This document shows, piece by piece, positions 35,590 through 46,480 of a DNA stretch of 64,000 nt; the stretch's first letter is position 1; each line of letters begins with the position of its first letter. The notes beneath the pieces were generated by a model that made no database searches, was not told the origin of the DNA, and worked only from the letters and a program-made list of their open reading frames with translations. Source of the DNA: Valencia hispanica (taxonomy: Eukaryota; Chordata; Actinopteri; Cyprinodontiformes; Valenciidae); contig OY747713.1 in assembly GCA_963556495.2 (NCBI GenBank), forward strand, positions 28,916,961 through 28,980,960, written 5' to 3'. Position numbers and translations under genes: made by a program.

Positions 35590-35979
35590 GCTATAATATT
35601 GGCCTATTTCTTCTGACAGAACTGATGTAACTGTGTCAGGTTTGTAGATATTTTCAGCACTGCCCAAATATTCTGCATGGGTTTGAGATCAGTACTTTTT
35701 AATGAAAACATTTAACATTTGATTTGTGTTGTCCTTATGTCACTTTGTAACTAATTTGATGGTATGATTAGGGTTACTTGCTATTTTAAAGACCCATTTG
35801 TGATCAAGATGATGTATCAATATTTCTGCACAGAGTTCTTTGCTTAAGATGCCAGTAAAAACGGGTGGGATGGTAATCTCAGGCTTGCAAGCCATTTTTT
35901 CCTCCAAATGCCCCTGCAAATAGGCTTCAAAGTGGAATGTCTGGTTTGATAAGATTTTGATTCGTTTAGGAATCTCCAC
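35590..35979 (-). pseudogene. Sleeping Beauty/salmonid-type Tc1 transposase remnant
   Basis: The minus-strand frame 35979-35740 carries HLEEKMACKPEITIPPV and HKWVFKIASNPNHTIKLV, which align with the salmonid/zebrafish Tc1 transposase region before and around the second catalytic Asp (family form W.FQ.DNDPKHT). Here that Asp codon is replaced, so catalysis would be lost. The plus-strand view keeps further family words to about 35590 (GTTTGAGATCAGTACTTTTT). It differs from the eight-copy family elsewhere in the intron. Confidence 0.75.
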
Positions 35980-38559
35980 TGTTGTAATAGCTGCAAAAAA
36001 GAAAGAACAAATCTGTTAAAATACATCACAGTTTAAAAAATGAAAAAAAGTCTGTATGTATTATGTAATTGAAAAATTGGCTTAGTATCATTCTCACTTT
36101 GGACATTTTTTTTTCTAAAAGAGAGGATGTGTCTCATTTGTAGAAACAAAACAAACAAAAGAACGACCCTCTTTATTGCATTTATAATAGATCGACTATG
36201 ATAACAGCAAAATAACATCAACTAAAGATAACAATGTTACTGATTACGTTTATGTACAAAATACTTGCATTGGAGGCTTTTTCATACTTAGTCTTCTTGC
36301 CCATGAATCAAAATCTATTCCAAGAAAATCCTGATAAAACTTGGGAAATTTTACATCCTCTAGGGGCCAGTTAGATCTGCCATTTCACCACGCTCTGTTT
36401 CTCAGAACAATTAGACACACTTGGTGTTATCATGCAAATCATAGAAGCAAAGAGTGAAATTGAATTTATCTAGTCATTTTTAGGTATGTTGTACTTATGT
36501 CCTGTGTTAAAGCCAAGAGGTCGTATTTTTAGTCAACAGATCAGGTATTCCACCACCTGAGGGGTTTTGCATAGATGTTAGCACTTGTTGAACACCTGGT
36601 CAAGCTTACCTATTGTCTTTCCAGATTTACTTTCATTTTCAAAAACAAAGCTCAGAAGTTATGCAGAGTTATACATGACAAATTGTGGCCGATATTACAA
36701 GAAATCTCAACTCAGAAAATGTTACCCTTGTTTGACCTACTGGGATCGACTGTATTAGAAAACGTTTAAAAATAACTTTGCATGCTAAAAGTGAAGTAGC
36801 CCTTTCGTAGATACCAAACATGTTTATTTAATTAGGTGCTCAACTAGCATCTTCCTAGGATATCAATATATACTTGTGAGATATTTTATATAAAATATAA
36901 ATGTTTCCTGCTTTAAAGGTGTTCTGTGTCAAGTATGAGCCTTTTCATTCAATGTCCAGCCTAAATTAAATCAAGAGGCATCTTAAGGAACATCAAAGGA
37001 AACTTGATACATCTAGATTTAGTGTATCATTCAAAAAGGGAGAATATATTCATTATGTAAATGAATTAATTCTGCATTTCAGATTTAGTCAAGAAGCACC
37101 TAAAAATGGATTATGGAAAGAAGCAGAAATATGGCAGGAATAGGAAAGCAAATTAAGAAAGGTGAAAACATGGATCTTTTTAATCTCTAGGGGGAACCTG
37201 ACTGTGTGTGTTCATGCTTTCTTGAATGCAAAGTACCAGTCAGTGTTCTCGGAGAATGCAATACGAGGCAGACGAGGTTCCCATAGAAACACCTGTGTTA
37301 TTTTTCTTCAAATAGAAAATGCAGAATTAGCTCAGATTTCTTTGAAGACCACAGTTTCTCATTACCATTCGTGTCTGGTGTTTGATCCTCAAGGCAACCA
37401 GCAGCACACATCCCCACACTTGTATTACAACATCCCTTGTTCCTATTTTAATTTCTTCTCCCTTAACACTCTTACGCCTCACCTCCGCCACCCTGTCACT
37501 CGACTTGGTAATGATGGATGTCTATTGTGTGCGGCATACCAAAACCTTGAGGAAACATTCTGTCAACCATCATCCTAGTGCACGGATGCCTGTGTTTAGG
37601 CCAAGAACCCTGTTGCTGTCATGTCCTCTAATTATTGTTTAAGAGATTTATTAACCCTCAAGCGGAAGTAGCTATTTTCACCATGAGCTAAGACTACTCG
37701 GGTGGATGTGACTTAGGAAATCGTTGTTTGCCTTTTACTCCATTCTGCAATCAAATCAATACCAACCAGAATACACTAATGTTTTTAACACGTATGATAC
37801 CATGAGTTTAGTGGGCACACTAAGACTCTTAAGCCTAGTTTATTATTTTCCGTCTGTAGAGGTGTGGAGACACGAATGGTCATTATATGTCAATGCAAGG
37901 ACTCTCCGTCACTCACACAAGGATGCCCTTAGCAGAGCCTAATTTTTTAACTATCTATCGAACGCACCAGAGAGCACACGTCTGTGATTGTTCAGCGCAA
38001 CATCAGCCCAAGATCATTTTACCAGAACGGTGCTCTATAGTTGATGTAATTAGTAGTCAATTCAGCTTTTGGGCACTTGATGCTTTATATTGCAAGGCCA
38101 GTTTATCTAATATGGTCTTTTTGCAATTCTGAACATGGGAATGTGTAGAGAACAACAAAACATACCACTGTGTTTTTTGTTTACATGTGATTTTAACATA
38201 TTCAATGAGCTGCACCTATAGTAAAAAGCTTTCCAGCTCAATTAAAACTTGCTCTCTGTTGGCCATTGCTCCTTGAGTGGATGTGCGTTCACAAGCTCAA
38301 GTAAATAAACTGTGGTCAACCAGAGAAGTCACTTCGATGGTAGGCAGAGCCACCAGAAAAGGTCTGCACCGCCTGGAGTATAAAAGGAAAACGTATCTGT
38401 CAATTCGTGAGTGTGGGTGAAAACTTGCTGACGAAGAAGTATAAACTAAGCTTTAGCTATGGAGTACATCCGCAGTGGGTCCACTGGGGTCCACAACCAC
38501 AATAGCTTAAATCCATGGCTACTTGAGAGCCCCTCTAAAAATGCTTAAAACTGCCTATT
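35980..38559. other. Intron 1, no recognised feature
   Basis: Open frames near 37162-37642 overlap one another and show no recognised domain. Nothing else is supported. Confidence 0.45.
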
Positions 38560-38725
38560 TGGTGTGCCACATGGCTCAGTGGAAGAGCAAGCGCACCATA
38601 TTCGAAGGGTACAGTCTGCAGTTCGGGCCATTTGCTGCATGTGTTCCCCTTCTCTCTCTGCTGTTCTTCCTGTCAAACTACTGTTAAATACAAGTCGCTA
38701 GTGGCATAAAACCTTTAAAAACAAC
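38560..38725 (+). mobile_element. tRNA-derived SINE relic
   Basis: A-box-like ATGGCTCAGTGGAAGAGC followed about 45 bases later by B-box-like CAGTTCGGGCC, then TTTGCTGCATGTGTTCCCC, TTCTCTCTCTGCTG and CCTGTCAAACTACTG, the usual downstream order of a common teleost SINE. Mutated promoter boxes indicate an old copy. Confidence 0.7.
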
Positions 38726-38844
38726 AAATAAACCTGCCTATTTTAATAGTCTAAACACCAAATATACCTTGACATGCATTGATACACTCAGTGGAAACAA
38801 TCTTGGCACTACAGCAGAAGCTAACATCCACATTCTTACTTATC
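38726..38844. other. Short spacer
   Basis: No feature recognised. Confidence 0.4.
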
Positions 38845-39122
38845 TCCTCTCATGGGGGTACAGCCAATACGCGCCAAGGAAAATGGATGCCATTCCTGGA
38901 TTAGCTGATTTGCAAACACCAGCCATTAAGGAGTAAGGTAGCACTGCAAATTTCATCTTCCCAAGCCATATTTCTTGCAAATCTTTTAGGTATGCTCTAT
39001 AAATAAATCCACAAATAGGTAAATTCCGTGCAAATAATTTGAAGTTGCATTTCACAGAAAAATCCGCCAATAGGTGAATCAGCAAAGGGTGAATTGCAAA
39101 TAGGTGGAGGTGCACTGTAGCA
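38845..39122 (-). mobile_element. Putative pogo/Tigger-like non-autonomous fragment
   Basis: The minus strand begins CTACAGTGCACCTCCACCTA, with several repeats of a CACCTATT(T/G)GC word, resembling the ends of teleost pogo-like elements that read CCTC.ACTTATTCGC. The other end is not identified. The minus-strand frame here has no recognised domain. Confidence 0.35.
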
Positions 39123-40872
39123 AGTTCTTTTACAAAGATAGTAGTTTTGAATGCAACAGAAACTTAACGAATCAAGATTATCCAATTTATTAATCAAGGC
39201 AAAGCCTAACCATTATTTGAATCTTAATGAACTTAAATAAGACCATCAAAATACATGCTGTTTGTTTATGCAGTTTTAGACTCAAACTTTTTAAAGCTCT
39301 TAGTTTTGATGCATTTAATAGGAGCAAAAATAGGATTTTTTAATGTTTGATCAACCTAAATGAAATCAGATTCTATAAAGGAAAAACGGTCTAAGTCAGA
39401 TGTCTGGCCTAGTACTTTGGTACATCCCTCAGCTTTGTTTATGTTCTGATCAGGAAAACTGACCTGAATGTGACAACAGGAAATGGATTTGTAGATAATT
39501 TGGTGACAATTAAACACTTGTAGGCAGTTTGTAAAGAGGAGAGGGAAATGGACGCTGTATGGCCTGGTTAATTCCATTAAAAAGCTCTAAGCAAAAGATG
39601 ATTTCAAAATCTGCATGAGATATTCCACAGTTCTATAGAACTGCCACCGTCTAGCGATTCTATGTTAGGTCATAGAAAAGATGGTGCTGCATTCTATTTT
39701 AAAATCGTGGAAATACAGCCAAAAAGTGAAAAGACTATTGATGTGAAAAAGTGGCTAAAAAGTGGTGAAGGTTGATCAAATTTGCCAACCCAGCCTGATT
39801 TACAAAAAAAACTTTTCCGGCTAATTATTGCTGAGACCTTTGAGCCATTTTCCCTGGGCTGAATAAAGACAGCATATGGCCAACCCTAATAGCCATAAAA
39901 AATATATCTATTTACATCCAGTGTTTGGAGGGGCAACATCAGTAGCCTCGCTGCCAAGTTTAATTGCCAGTTGGACATAAAGTTCAACAGACATATGATG
40001 AGCCCAGTCTCACCAGTTAGTCCTACCAGTTTTCTAAAGTCATGCTATTGAAAGATTCCCTATTTTTCATTGTTGCACAATTTTTCCTTAAGGGACATGC
40101 ATCACTAGGTTGTATCTTTAAGTTACTTTCTAGACACATTAGATACATCAAGTATTTAATATATTGATACATCTAAGTATCTTTGTTTAAGTGAAACATT
40201 GTAGATAGAAAAAGTATTCTAGGCTGTCCAATTTTCTTTGGTTTCATGTCACTGACAGATGAGCTGAAAAGTTTAAAACTGAAATTGCATTTACTAATAA
40301 AGAGTTACAGATGGTGGAATATTAAAATACTAAAATAATTGTGTGCCTTTAACTACTCATGCTGGATCAACAAAAGGGTAACAATGTGTTTTCTTTTGCA
40401 ATTTAATTTGCTTCTAACTTTCTTGCAATAGAAAAAAAACTGCATGGCTAATTCTAAGTGAGATTCACCCTTTCTTTAATCTTCTGATTTGGCCCTGGGT
40501 GAGATTAAGGGCTATGGTTTACAATGAGAAAGACATGGGGAGAGCAAAATCACTTGAGAGCTAAGAGGAGTGGGGTTGCAGACAAGGAGGAACAGAGAGA
40601 AGGAGAAGCACAGCTGACTTGATAAAGATGAGTGCAAGAAGAGAGCATTGTGCAGAGGAAACCGTTCAAAGCTAAGGAGAAAAAAACAATTGTATTTTTT
40701 TTTAGATGTTGTGTGGCCTTGACCTCAATGGCTGATGGGCCATTTGAGGTCAAGGCTGTTTTTACTGGATTATCCAGTTTATTTAGTGTGGGTCATGGTG
40801 TCTTGCTTCTCTTTGAGTGAATCTGCTTGTAAAATTTGTTCTTATGACTTCCATTCACACATCAGACTTAGA
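39123..40872. other. Intron 1, no recognised feature apart from a hairpin
   Basis: The hairpin at 40716-40756 is listed separately. No other element is supported. Confidence 0.4.
40716..40756. repeat. Stable hairpin (17-bp arms, 6-nt loop)
   Basis: Arm GCCTTGACCTCAATGGC (40716-40732) pairs with GCCATTTGAGGTCAAGGC (40739-40756), with one bulged base and a short loop. It is GC-richer than its AT-rich surroundings. It may be a MITE core or a transcribed hairpin; nothing shows expression. Confidence 0.6.
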
Positions 40873-41409
40873 CCATGTACACACGTAGCCGTGGTTTTAA
40901 TAAAAACAAATATTCTCACCACCTCGTTTGAAAAAAAATCTCCGTGCACACCAAACCGCATAAGTGTGCTGTTAGGCACATTCATAGACATGCCAAACCT
41001 GTAGGGGGTAGTAGTTCCCAAAAATCCAATCCACTCAAAGTAACTTTCTATGTTCTACCTTCTACATAGAGCAGTAATTTAGCTTGTAAAAACAAGCAAA
41101 CAAAAAGCGCTTGGAGAATCGATGATGCCAACACATCTCTGAGGGCATAAATGCTTTTTCTGAGTGTAAGCACAGGTCGCACATGTGAGGTCGGCACATT
41201 TTTGTCAAGTGACGTTGCGGAGCCGAAAACTCTGGTTATTTCTGTCCACACGCAAACGCTTAAACGGAGAAAACGCAGATCTTCACTTTGGCCAGAGTTT
41301 TCAAAAAGCTTTGTTTTCTTTGCCGAAAATCTGCGTTTTCGTGTGGATGACAGGCCAAACCATAGAAAAATATCTTCCTTTTGTGAGATACCCGGCTACG
41401 TGTGAACAA
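40873..41409. mobile_element. Non-autonomous TIR element with CACACGTAGCCG ends
   Basis: CACACGTAGCCG at 40880 is mirrored by CGGCTACGTGTG at 41393-41404. Subterminal copies of ACGCAAACG/CGTTTTCGTGTGGATGAC-type words make the interior self-complementary. It resembles a widespread teleost MITE with GTAGCCGGGTA ends. Outer borders and target duplication are not certain. Confidence 0.65.
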
Positions 41410-41519
41410 GAATTTAATTCTACAAGTTATACATCATACATTTTAAACATGAGGGATTTCTTTCTTGTGTGATATGGTATTTTACACATGACAATGTTAG
41501 TTTCATTCTCAAACTGATT
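41410..41519. other. Short spacer
   Basis: No feature recognised. Confidence 0.4.
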
Positions 41520-42175
41520 TTAGCACCGGTTATTTGTTACGTTTTTACAAACTTCTGTCTATTTTATTAGATATACTGTCATAGACCAACACAAAAAATC
41601 TTTGTGAAGGAGGAGAAAGAAAAAATATATGTTTTTGCTTATTTAAGAAAAAATCTGAAAATTGTGGTGTACATTTCTATTAAGGTACATTTACTTTGAT
41701 ACAACTAGTTGATAAAAAGTGAAAACTTTTAAACTCATTTTAAATACAGTTTTGTGAGATATTTTTTTCAGAGAACATTAGTGAAAAACTTTTTTAACTG
41801 GCTGTTTAAACTATCTTCCAGAAATAGACAGAGTAAAACACAACCTGCAAACCTCCCAGGGCTGACAGTCTGTCTAAAATGACAGGTTGGGAAAGGAGAT
41901 CATGGATTTAGTTAGCAATGAGCCCGGTGATGGCTCTGGAGGAGCTGCAGAGATTCACAGCGCCTTCAACATGTAGTGGTGATAACAGCATTATTTGGGG
42001 AGAGGGAAACTTAAAGTTAAAGTGGATGGAAAGATGGATGGAGCTAAATACAAGGCTATCTTGGAAGCAAATCTATTAGAGGGTGCAAAAGACTTAACTC
42101 TGGTTTGAAACTTCATAGGTTTGGCCTGCAGTGTAATTATATTTGGTCCCCGAGATAAATTCAAATGTCCACTCG
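41520..42175 (+). mobile_element. Tc1-family relic 7 (internally deleted)
   Basis: CATAGACCAACACAAAAAAT near 41580, AGAGAACATTAGTG near 41772, GGAGGAGCTGCAGAGATTCA at 41939 and GATGGATGGAGCTAAATACA at 42032 follow family order from left end through parts of the transposase. Frames are destroyed. Confidence 0.72.
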
Positions 42176-42231
42176 AGCTGACCCACAATTTGACAGCACA
42201 TGTACCACTAGTACTACAAATCCCTTAAAGC

Positions 42232-44339
42232 CATACCTGTCAAGTTTTGGATTTGAAAATAAGGGAAAAATTCCATCAGCCGCGAGCCAAACCGCCACCA
42301 CAACCAACCTATAGTATCTCTTACATTTTAGGGTAGGTGTACAAAAAAAGTCTATAATCACTTTTCAACCAATTACTAACTACAATTAGGTGTTCAGAAT
42401 CTGATAGGCATTCCTTTGTTGACATTGAAATGCTGTGAACATTGTTATAATACAGCCTAAATGAAAACACAAAAGGGGAAATCAAGCACATTTATTGATT
42501 TTACATTTTTCAGTTCATATGCTATTTAACACTTTACATACTTATAGTTTATTTCACAATGCTTGTCTTTAAGTTAAACATTTACATTTCATTTTCATTA
42601 CACATTTTCTTTTAATATATCATGTTCACTCTCTGACATTCATTAGTGACTTATTATACAATAGGGTGACCATATTCTGAGAATCCAAAAAGAGGACACC
42701 CTCCCCAGCATGGCCGTGACTACCCCCCGAATCAAATCTATAAATTAATATGGATTCAGGTTAGAAAATACTCAAATATTAGATTGATGAGGTAAATACA
42801 GTCAGATGTCATTTCCATCTCTCACATGAATTTGAAGGATTGCTTTGCAAAACCAGCATAATAAATCAAATAGACAAAAGAATGTTTATTCATATTTGCA
42901 AAAAAATATCATTATTAAGGATTGTTGGAAATGTGTTCCAGCAAATATGTTTTTAAAAATTATGTAGCAATTTATTCTCCAGTAAATCACTGAGTCATGT
43001 TTAGTGTTTTACCTGCTGTCTGACAGAGAACTTCTTCTGTATCTTATAACATGCAGGCTGGATGGTGCGACTTGAAAACTTTATTTTCTAGTTGATGCAT
43101 TAGATTAAGTAATTAATCATTATTACATTATCACCATTATAAACTATAGCAAGTTTTTAAGATAATATAGTTTATTTTAAAACATTAAATCTGACTCATA
43201 TGCACCAATCTAGATCATAATAATCAGACTCTGGCATCCATCATTCATTATGCTTTAAAATTGGAATATTCTCCTATTTATTTGATCTATTTTTACCCAA
43301 GATCACTTGATGTTATGATTGCAGTTTTCTAGATCTGTTGCGTTTAGTTTATTTAGATAGAGCGATGACAGTAGCATATTTATAATCCTGAGATCCCGAG
43401 CAATCCACTGATACTAAATATGTCCACATTGATTACTGGGGAAGGGATAAAATATTGATCCAAAGTAGAACTGTTTTTTACCGCAACGTCTCAGAGTCAA
43501 ATGATTGTCGGTGGTGACTTTGAACTTCGGATATTAATTAATCTGTGTTGTCCCGAAATGAATCCTAACCTGCTGTAGCAGCTCAGATTGTGTTAGCTCA
43601 GGTGTGCTGCTCACCTGAGCTCCACTGCCCCGGTAAAAACGGCTCTGACGACCATGACTGAACATTGGGTATTTTTTCTACAGTTCGTCTGTAAAACTAC
43701 ACTTTCGGCATTTTAGTGGCACATTACAAGCATGCAGCTCAGCTCCTGATTTGTTTTGTGGGCAGTGGCTGTTTTTAAAGTGAGCTAAGCAAGGTACAAT
43801 ATGGGGGTAAACCTGGACATTTTATGATATTTAAATAAACATAATTTAATAGACATAATTTTATGACCAAAAAGGAGGACATGTCCGGGCAAAAGAGGAC
43901 GTATGGTCACCCTATTATACAAGTTTGTTGCAGATTTTGCATTCTTTAACACTTTTTTGATATTTACAAACCTTTGATTTTTTGGCAGGTATTCCTTCTT
44001 CACTTTCATCCATCTCTCTCGTTTGCTGTTTCTGTTATGTTCCCGCTATCTGCACAAATCTTGCGACAACTGCCACAGGGGCAACTGTATGTGGCGGTTC
44101 TCGTGAGGCTTCTTCTTCTTCTTCTTCTTCATTCTTCTTGTTTACCGGCGGTTGGCAACCAGCTTATAGGAGCATTATCGCCTCCTACTGTTCCAGAGAT
44201 CAGTTTGGAGAGGCAGAGGAATTTTAAAGATATATATAATACGGGAGATTTACAGGAAAATAATAATACGGGAGGACGGCGGGAAAGCGGGGTAAAATGC
44301 ATTACTTTCCCGGCCAAAACGAGATACTTGACAGCTATG
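42232..44339. mobile_element. hAT-like element A (outer), split by element B
   Basis: Left end CATACCTGTCAAG and right end CTTGACAGCTATG are inverted repeats with one mismatch. CTTAAAGC (42224-42231) and CTAAAAGC (44340-44347) form an 8-bp target duplication with one mismatch, as expected of hAT. Setting aside the inner element leaves about 0.85 kb. It includes a (CTT)n run at about 44109-44131. No transposase recognised. Confidence 0.7.
42662..43914. mobile_element. hAT element B (inner), 1253 bp
   Basis: Inverted ends TAGGGTGACCATA at 42662 and TATGGTCACCCTA ending at 43914, with a perfect 8-bp target duplication TTATACAA at 42654-42661 and 43915-43922. Both are diagnostic of hAT. Subterminal words AAAGAGGACA and AAAAGAGGACG repeat inside the ends. 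No long frame is present, so it is non-autonomous. Confidence 0.88.
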
Positions 44340-44376
44340 CTAAAAGCTCTGTCTTCAAGAAGAGACTGTGGAACAT

Positions 44377-44742
44377 CCATTCATCCATCCATTTTCTGTA
44401 GCCGTCCATCCTAATGGAGGGTTGCGGGTGGTGCCTATCTCCAGCGGTAAGAGGTGAGAGGCGGGGTACACCCTGGACAGGTTCCCAGTCCATCGCAGGG
44501 CAACACAGAGACATACAGGACAAACAACCATACACGCACACACTCATACCTAAGGGCAATTTTAGAGAGACCGATTCACCTAACAGTCATGTTTTTGGAC
44601 TGTGGGAGGAGTACCCGGGGTGAAAACACACATGCACAGGGAGAACATGCAAACTCCATGCAGAAAGACCCCAGCCCGGGATTTGGACCCAGGGCCTTCT
44701 TGCTGCAAGGCAACAGTGCTACCAACTGCACCACTGTGCAGC
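44377..44742 (-). mobile_element. tRNA-derived SINE, full-length, with (CATC)n tail
   Basis: On the minus strand it begins GGCTGCACAGTGGTGCAGTT with an A-box-like TGGTGCAGTTGGTAGCAC, a B-box-like GGTCCAAATCC, then a conserved body (GGAGTTTGCATGTTCTCCCT, GTCCAAAAACATGACTG, GGGTGTACCCC) and a GGATGGATGAATGG tail. An 11-bp target duplication CTGTGGAACAT flanks it at 44366-44376 and 44743-44753. The tail is like that of Rex3, which suggests RTE-driven retroposition. Confidence 0.9.
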
Positions 44743-44753
44743 CTGTGGAACAT

Positions 44754-45493
44754 GTTATATTATTTTGCCTGAAGTAAACTGTTGAGAAAACTGGTACAAA
44801 ATTGACTAGATATCAGATTGCAACTGGACAAAATACATTTGCTGAGATATCTCAAGAAAAGGAAATTAGAGAGAATATAGTTGTTGTTTGTTGTTTTAGT
44901 ACTTTGTAAAAAAATCAGTAGGTCATATTTCGCATGCATCAAATGTTTCTTGCCAACCACCATTAAACAGAATATTATTGCTTATGGTATTATTTGCAGT
45001 GGGTTATTTTTGTTAAAAGTTTGAAATGTTCTACGTTTTTGAACTCACCTTACTTTTCCAACGTTCCAGGTGTGTGATGCAGTAGTTACAGACAAGCTTC
45101 TGCCTTAATTACCGTTGAAAGATCGGTCTTATATATCTGCAGATTTATTTTTTACTTTTGAATTAATATTTACTACAAAACAACTTAGTTTGTTAGTGGG
45201 TGAAATGGACCGAAAAAGGTTTTTGATTGGTCAAACAACTTAGTCTGATCATTCTGCATACATATGCGCAGGTCGTTCTTTTTCTAAGCTTCGGGAAGGA
45301 GCAAGCTGGGTCTCTAAATGGCAGGAAATATTAGCGACAAAGTTTCACAGAAAGTAGCTTAGGGTGGTCCGAAATGTCGCTAGATTTGTCGCTAGGCGCT
45401 TTTTGGAGAAAAAGTCGTTAAGGCGGTTTGAAAAGTCGCTAAGTTGGCAACACTGGTGACCATTAGCCACCAGTGCACTAGCACTGACTGTGT
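44754..45493. other. Intron 1, no recognised feature
   Basis: The last part (45350-45460) has repeated GTCGCTA words and GTTGGCAACACTGG, similar to a block inside the hAT element at 54729-55916 (GTTGCCAAC, GCGACT). It may be an unclassified transposon piece. Confidence 0.35.
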
Positions 45494-46138
45494 TACCAGA
45501 TCTGCTCGGGTAGCCAGATCTTGTCGGGGGCCCTGCGCTTGCCGATAATGTCACACTACGGCAACTCCACTCTGACAAACTACATTGCGCCCCCTTTTTA
45601 ACCCTGCCAAGCACTATATGGTGAAATGTAAAAGAGACATAAATGTTAATAACAGCTCCTGTGGGGATCATCAAGAAAACATGACACATATCTTTTGGTA
45701 CTGTTCTTTCACATATTGGCTTTGGAAAGAGTTTAGAAGGTTGTTATTAACCGTATTTTGACGGAGTTTCCCTTACGATGAAAACTTTTTTTATTCTGGG
45801 TTTTTTATGTTTAGAATACCCCAAAAATATGATAAATGTCTAACTATACATCAAATCAATATCAGACTATCAAGAAAAAGGCTTCCAAAACAATTCATAT
45901 ATGTAGATTTTTGCATGTACTGTATTTATATAACACCCCTGACTGTATCTGTCGAATTATTATTTGTAGTTCCTTTGTTCGTGTGTTGTATACTTGCTAT
46001 TTGTTCATTAAAGTTCTTAAAAATGCACAGGACGGCAACATGCTAACGTCCAGCCAATCATGTTGTGTGATGTTAGCGTTCAGCCAATCATGTAATATGA
46101 TGTCATAATTAGGCGCAGGCCTCCGAGCAGATCTGGTA
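45494..46138. repeat. Inverted repeat pair flanking an L1 fragment
   Basis: TACCAGATCTGCTCGG at 45494-45509 is exactly inverted at 46123-46138, 645 bp across. It may be a TIR element into which the L1 fragment fell, or a fold-back structure. No target duplication is clear. Confidence 0.55.
45612..46020 (+). pseudogene. L1-type LINE ORF2 C-terminal fragment
   Basis: Plus-strand reading gives CKRDINVNNSSCGDHQEN then THIFWYCSFTYWLWKEFRRL, matching the zinc-knuckle-like end of L1/Tx1 ORF2 proteins (C..C......H.FW.C......W). The frame shifts before 45807 and then ends near 46046. Only the 3' end of the element remains. Confidence 0.65.
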
Positions 46139-46244
46139 CCTACAACGGCTCCTCCGACACCCGTCAATCAAAAGGACCCGCTCCCAATCATTCATAATTT
46201 CTAGATTAAATTATGTCTAAATGGATGAGTTAGAAAAAAATTCA
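46139..46244. other. Short spacer
   Basis: No feature recognised. Confidence 0.35.
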
Positions 46245-46480
46245 CCCCCCTCAGAGTTGTCATGACGGTAAACTTGACCTATTAAACCTAAAAGGGTTTT
46301 TTGAACCAGACTGTAAACATGTTTATTTCTGCTGGGAAGTTGGCCTTTTTAACATGGGAGTCAATGGGAAATTGCTCCTTTCTGGAGCCAGCCCCCAGCG
46401 GATGAGGGGTGAACTGCAATTTTTGTTACTTCCGGGATGGCTTCAAGTCTGTGCAGCGGAGTTTGCCCCTTGGTATAAAC
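46245..46480. repeat. Dispersed teleost repeat, class unknown
   Basis: GACTGTAAACATGTTTATTT, TTTTAACATGGGAGTCAATG, TTCTGGAGCCAGCC and ACTTCCGGGATGGCTTCAAG occur in the order of a repeat abundant in percomorph genomes. I cannot identify its class from this fragment. Confidence 0.5.

Noticed and set aside
37162..37642. 138-codon frame as a possible exon
   Set aside because: No recognisable protein family, and an overlapping alternative frame exists over the same bases; a chance open frame is more likely.
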